A DNA stretch of 5,034 bases from an uncultured beta proteobacterium (GTDB lineage: Bacteria > Pseudomonadota > Gammaproteobacteria > Burkholderiales > Burkholderiaceae_C): assembly GCA_903944555.1 (NCBI GenBank), contig CAJASG010000413.1, forward strand, positions 1 through 5,034. Direction: 5' to 3'. The notes under the pieces are model-generated. The model searched no databases. It had not been told where the DNA came from and saw nothing but the letters and a program-made list of their open reading frames with translations. This document shows positions 1 through 5,034 of the stretch, one piece after another (within the stretch, counting starts at the first letter, position 1; each line of letters opens with the position of its first letter). A program made the translations under genes and the position numbers.

Positions 1-545
1 CCCACGTTTGCACTGGTGAGTCCACCACTCAAGACGAGGTGAGCGTTGACGTTTGGAGGAAGAAGTGACCAATTGAATGCCTTGCCGCCGCCGCCAAAAC
101 CGTCGACATGGGCGTCGAGCAGAATGGATTGGGCGTTTGAATAATCCTGGGCGTATTTTACGAGGTCAAAGTCCATTCCGGCGTCGCCCAGGGGAATGCG
201 GGCTGCACGCAGATAGGATCGCAGACCGCCTTGCGTGGCATGCTGGCATTGCTCAGGCGTTTCATCACCATGAAATTGGACGGTAGCCCCCGGAATCATT
301 GCGCAGGTAGCTATGATTTCTGTAGCGGATGCGTTGACAAACAAAAGTACCGGTGTCACAAAAGGGGGAAGCCGTTTGGCAAGCTCGGCAGCCCGTACGA
401 CGTTGACATAGCGTGGACTTTTGTTGTACAGCACGAACCCGATCGCATCGGCTCCGGCTGCAACCGCTGCGTCAACGTCCTGTTTGCGGGTCAGGCCGCA
501 AATTTTGATGCGTGTGCGCAAGTCAATAGGTGATGAGTGGTTCAT
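1..545 (-). CDS. trpF: Phosphoribosylanthranilate isomerase TrpF, 3' end cut by window edge
   Basis: Catalyses the Amadori rearrangement of N-(5'-phosphoribosyl)anthranilate to CdRP in cytoplasmic tryptophan synthesis. Translating the minus strand from ATG at 545 gives 181 complete codons, open to the window edge. Family motifs appear in order: RIKICGLT with the catalytic Cys at residue 16, FVNA at about 69-72, VQFHGDE at 89-95 (phosphate/substrate region), LLDAHVDGFGGGGKAFNW at 142-159 with the presumed general-acid Asp144, and LSGGLT at 172-177. It is a single-domain (beta/alpha)8 TrpF, not the TrpC-TrpF fusion of E. coli. Roughly 30-45 C-terminal residues lie outside the window. The ATG overlaps the truA stop codon by four bases (ATGA) and has no strong Shine-Dalgarno, so it is probably translated by coupling to truA. 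In relatives trpB and trpA often follow; that cannot be seen here. Confidence 0.97.
   Translation of the reverse strand, partial: MNHSSPIDLRTRIKICGLTRKQDVDAAVAAGADAIGFVLYNKSPRYVNVVRAAELAKRLPPFVTPVLLFVNASATEIIATCAMIPGATVQFHGDETPEQCQHATQGGLRSYLRAARIPLGDAGMDFDLVKYAQDYSNAQSILLDAHVDGFGGGGKAFNWSLLPPNVNAHLVLSGGLTSANV
542..545 (-). promoter_or_regulatory. truA/trpF stop-start overlap (ATGA)
   Basis: The trpF ATG (545-543) and the truA TGA (544-542) share the bases ATGA. No good ribosome binding site lies in the last bases of truA (the best is a GATGGG-like stretch). This arrangement commonly gives termination-reinitiation coupling; coupling here is an inference. Confidence 0.8.
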
Positions 546-1324
546 GGAAGCCCATCATACGCAGGCGTACGGTCCGGAATTCCCCAGTGTGCGGGGTACC
601 GGGGGCCCAGAAAATACAGTCCGTCGGGCGAGAACGTTGGGGCAGCCACCTTGCGGTCTCGGGCGGCCAGAACCTCCAGAATCCACTCGGGGCGGTACCG
701 GCCTTGCCCGATTTGCACCAAACACCCCATGATGTTGCGAATCATGTGGTGCAAAAATGCATTGGCCTCAAACTCAATCCGCCAGTAAGCACCACGCTGC
801 GATATGGCGATGCTGAGCATATTCTTGACCGGACTTAGCGCTTGGCATTGCGAGGCGCGAAAGGATGTGAAATCATGCTCTCCGACCAAATGGCTGGCCG
901 CTTGGCGCATGGCGTCCCCATCCAAGGGGCGAAATGCCCAGCCGACACGGCCCGTATCCACGCTGGGACGCACCGGCGACTCCAGCAGCACGTAGGCATA
1001 GCGTCTGGAGGTGGCGCTGGCGCGGCAATGGAAGGTGTCGGGGGTGGCCACAGACCACTGTACGGCAATGTCCCTTGGCAAGCAGGCATTGGTGCCGCGA
1101 ACCCATGAGTGGATGTCGCGTTGCAGTTCGGTGTCGAAGTGCACCACTTGCATCAGCGCATGTACGCCGGAGTCTGTCCGCCCTGCGCATAAGGTCGAGA
1201 CGCGCTGTGCCGCCAGCTTTCCCAGCGCGGCCTCCAGATGATCCTGAACAGTTTGGCCGGAAGTCTGGCTTTGCCAGCCTTGGTAGGCCTGTCCGTTGTA
1301 GCTGATACCCAGGACAACCCTCAC
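542..1324 (-). CDS. truA: tRNA pseudouridine(38-40) synthase TruA
   Basis: Converts uridines 38-40 in the anticodon stem-loop of many tRNAs to pseudouridine. With a GTG start at 1324 the product is 260 residues, close to the roughly 270 of E. coli TruA. Visible family features are YNGQAYQGWQSQ near the N-terminus, AGRTDSGVHA with the catalytic Asp at residue 51, FHCRASATSRRY in mid-protein, HDFTSF, FLHHMIRNIMG (RNA-binding/active-site face) and APTFSPDGLYF near the C-terminus. I chose GTG because the resulting MRVVLGISYNG matches the usual beginning of Burkholderiales TruA; an in-frame TTG at 1336 would add four residues. Neither has a strong Shine-Dalgarno: a GGTTGGG stretch ends seven bases before the GTG. 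The gene lies 45 bases after fimV with no evident promoter, so it is probably co-transcribed with it, and its stop overlaps the trpF start. Function is certain from the motifs; the exact start is not. Confidence 0.97.
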   Translation of the reverse strand: MRVVLGISYNGQAYQGWQSQTSGQTVQDHLEAALGKLAAQRVSTLCAGRTDSGVHALMQVVHFDTELQRDIHSWVRGTNACLPRDIAVQWSVATPDTFHCRASATSRRYAYVLLESPVRPSVDTGRVGWAFRPLDGDAMRQAASHLVGEHDFTSFRASQCQALSPVKNMLSIAISQRGAYWRIEFEANAFLHHMIRNIMGCLVQIGQGRYRPEWILEVLAARDRKVAAPTFSPDGLYFLGPRYPAHWGIPDRTPAYDGLP

Positions 1325-1369
1325 GGCAATACCCAACCTGCTGCCAAAACCAAATGCACGGGAAGCGGG

Positions 1370-3979
<2,610 letters not shown>

Positions 3980-3987
3980 TTTATTAG

Positions 3988-3992
3988 CCTCC
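3988..3992 (-). promoter_or_regulatory. Strong ribosome binding site of fimV deciding a TTG start
   Basis: GGAGG on the minus strand lies eight bases upstream of TTG at 3979-3977. No in-frame ATG or GTG exists near this position, and the signal peptide begins directly at the TTG, so the ribosome binding site fixes this start. Confidence 0.85.
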
Positions 3993-4078
3993 GGTGCTCC
4001 AGCGAGCGGCGATTAATTATCATTTTTCAGGCGGAAACGCCCGACTATCAAAACGTAAAAAGCACCTTAACATCAATG

Positions 4079-4099
4079 TCTTAGCAAGACAAGCTAAGA
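4079..4099 (-). other. Stem-loop in the fimV leader
   Basis: A perfect inverted repeat, TCTTAGC / GCTAAGA, with a seven-base loop lies in the predicted 5' untranslated leader of fimV. It is not followed by a T-run on the minus strand, so it does not look like an attenuator terminator. It could be an RNA structure or a protein site; no function can be read from the sequence. Confidence 0.45.
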
Positions 4100-4114
4100 A
4101 AGCTTTTAACTTTG

Positions 4115-4124
4115 CAAGCGCTTG
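4115..4124. promoter_or_regulatory. Operator-like palindrome at the predicted fimV start site
   Basis: CAAGCGCTTG is a perfect 10-base palindrome. With its flank (GCAAGCGCTTGT) it resembles the half-site layout of LacI/GalR-family operators (AA-n-CG-n-TT around a central CG). It lies about nine bases downstream of the proposed -10 box, over the expected transcription start. No regulator gene is present in the window; operator function is inference. Confidence 0.35.
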
Positions 4125-4132
4125 TTACGGAC

Positions 4133-4160
4133 GTTATGACTTGAGCACATTTGTTGTCAA
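4133..4160 (-). promoter_or_regulatory. Predicted sigma70-type promoter for fimV (and truA-trpF)
   Basis: On the minus strand a consensus -35 box TTGACA (4160-4155) is separated by 16 bases from CATAAC (4138-4133), which matches TATAAT at four of six positions. Transcription would begin near 4126, leaving a leader of about 145 bases before fimV. It is the only good promoter I find in the intergenic region and would serve the three co-directional genes. The -35 box lies in an imperfect inverted repeat (GTTGTC AATC GACAAC, 4153-4168). Confidence 0.55.
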
Positions 4161-4170
4161 TCGACAACGA

Positions 4171-4198
4171 CCAAGGGACGGGAGTCCACGCCCCTTGG
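4171..4198 (-). terminator. Hairpin downstream of asd, weak terminator candidate
   Basis: CCAAGGG (4171-4177) pairs with CCCTTGG (4192-4198), with two further inner C-G pairs after a mismatch. It begins 16 bases past the asd stop codon, where a terminator is expected. The sequence after it on the minus strand is TCGTTGTCG, not a clean T-run, so intrinsic termination would be inefficient; it might instead block exonucleases or act with Rho. Confidence 0.4.
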
Positions 4199-4214
4199 CT
4201 TGGGTGAAAAATGA

Positions 4215-5034
4215 CTAAGCGGCCAACAAAATACGCAGCATGCGGCGCAAGGGTTCGGCTGCGCCCCATAGCAATTGGTCGCCGATCGTGAATGCGCCGA
4301 CGTACTCCGGCCCCATGGCCAACTTGCGGATGCGGCCCACAGGAATAGACATGGTCCCGGTGACTGCTACAGGGGTCAGGTCCTTGACCGTGGCCTCGCG
4401 GGTGTTAGGCACCACTTTGACCCACTGGTTGTCGGCCGCAATCATGGCTTCGATGTCGGCCGTGGGTACGTCTTTTTTCAGCTTGAAGGTCAATGCCTGG
4501 CTGTGGCAACGCATGGCGCCCACGCGCACGCAAAAGCCATCCACTGGAATGGCTGCAGAGTTAAAGCCTTCGCCCATGCCCAAAATCTTGTTGGTCTCGG
4601 CCATGCCTTTCCACTCTTCCTTGGACATGCCATTTCCCAGGTCCTTGTCGATCCAGGGGATGAGCGAGCCACCCAGTGGCACGCCAAAATTGGCCGTCTC
4701 GGCACCTGTCAGGGCGCGCTGCTTGGCGATGACCTTGCGGTCGATTTCCAGAATCGCACTCTTGGGGTCATCCAGCAGCGCTTTGACTTCGGCATTCAGC
4801 GTGCCGTACTGGGTCAGCAGTTCCCGCATGTGTTGGGCACCACCGCCCGACGCGGCCTGGTAGGTTTGGGTGCTCATCCACTCCACCAAGCCGGCTTTGT
4901 ACAGAGCCCCCACGCCCATCAGCATGCAGCTGACGGTGCAGTTGCCGCCCACCCAGTTCTTTCCACCGTTGGCCAGAGCGTTCTTGATCACCGGCATGTT
5001 GACCGGGTCCAGGATGATGACCGCGTCAGATTCC
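4215..5034 (-). CDS. asd: Aspartate-semialdehyde dehydrogenase Asd, 5' end cut by window edge
   Basis: Reduces L-4-aspartyl phosphate to L-aspartate-4-semialdehyde with NADPH, the branch-point step to lysine/diaminopimelate, threonine and methionine. The minus-strand frame is open through the window edge: about 12 codons ([12 protein letters not shown]) precede the first in-window Met at 4997, so that Met is internal. Motifs of the E. coli-type enzyme: VGGNCTVS with the catalytic Cys at bases 4940-4938; [17 protein letters not shown]; substrate-binding/catalytic [21 protein letters not shown] containing the conserved Arg and His; and [11 protein letters not shown] at the C-terminus, ending with TAG at 4217-4215. 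By comparison with E. coli Asd (367 residues) about 100 N-terminal residues, the NADP-binding part, are outside the window. It stands 235 bases upstream of fimV, in the order known from other proteobacteria. Its own promoter is out of view. Confidence 0.98.
   Translation of the reverse strand, partial: ESDAVIILDPVNMPVIKNALANGGKNWVGGNCTVSCMLMGVGALYKAGLVEWMSTQTYQAASGGGAQHMRELLTQYGTLNAEVKALLDDPKSAILEIDRKVIAKQRALTGAETANFGVPLGGSLIPWIDKDLGNGMSKEEWKGMAETNKILGMGEGFNSAAIPVDGFCVRVGAMRCHSQALTFKLKKDVPTADIEAMIAADNQWVKVVPNTREATVKDLTPVAVTGTMSIPVGRIRKLAMGPEYVGAFTIGDQLLWGAAEPLRRMLRILLAA

Noticed and set aside
4030..4041. Short GC hairpin (GGCG GAAA CGCC on the plus strand) in the fimV leader
   Set aside because: Only four base pairs, and the T-run lies on the wrong side for a terminator on either strand; no support for a function.
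3980..4214. Riboswitch, attenuator or small RNA in the asd-fimV gap
   Set aside because: I recognise no known riboswitch core, no leader peptide with a run of a regulatory amino acid, and no terminator/antiterminator pair.
4240..4863. Plus-strand frame of 207 codons opposite asd
   Set aside because: Antisense shadow of asd, whose conserved catalytic motifs prove the minus-strand frame.

Overview
The window looks like chromosomal DNA from a betaproteobacterium of the order Burkholderiales, most likely a Comamonadaceae-type organism (Rhodoferax/Polaromonas-like). This placement is inferred from the character of the proteins and the gene order; no database search was possible. All four real genes lie on the minus strand, so transcription runs from high to low coordinates: asd (5' end cut by the right edge), fimV, truA, trpF (3' end cut by the left edge). 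The same asd - fimV - truA - trpF neighbourhood is known from Pseudomonas and other beta/gammaproteobacteria, so this is an ordinary, conserved core region. I see no mobile element, CRISPR array, tRNA, rRNA or sign of recent transfer.

Region by region. 5034-4215: the C-terminal three quarters of aspartate-semialdehyde dehydrogenase (lysine/threonine/methionine/diaminopimelate pathway). 4214-3980: a 235-base, AT-richer intergenic leader. It holds a hairpin just after the asd stop, a good sigma70-type promoter for fimV (TTGACA - 16 bases - CATAAC), a perfect 10-base palindrome near the predicted transcription start, a second hairpin, and two tiny open frames that chain by 4-base stop/start overlaps into fimV. 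3979-1370: fimV, an 869-residue polar hub protein with signal peptide, periplasmic LysM segment, Pro/Ala linkers, one membrane helix, a TPR-like cytoplasmic domain, acidic repeats and the conserved FimV C-terminal domain. It starts at TTG behind a strong GGAGG ribosome binding site. 1369-1325: a 45-base gap with no visible promoter. 1324-542: truA, tRNA pseudouridine synthase. 545-1: trpF, phosphoribosylanthranilate isomerase, whose ATG overlaps the truA stop in an ATGA.

fimV, truA and trpF are probably one transcription unit from the fimV promoter, although their products work in unrelated processes (cell-pole organisation and type IV pili; tRNA modification; tryptophan synthesis). asd is probably transcribed separately from upstream, possibly with some read-through. 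I found no convincing new biological system. The most worthwhile second looks are the fimV leader (palindrome on the predicted start site, chained mini-ORFs) and the nine-copy hexanucleotide repeat coding for an Ala-Pro linker in FimV.
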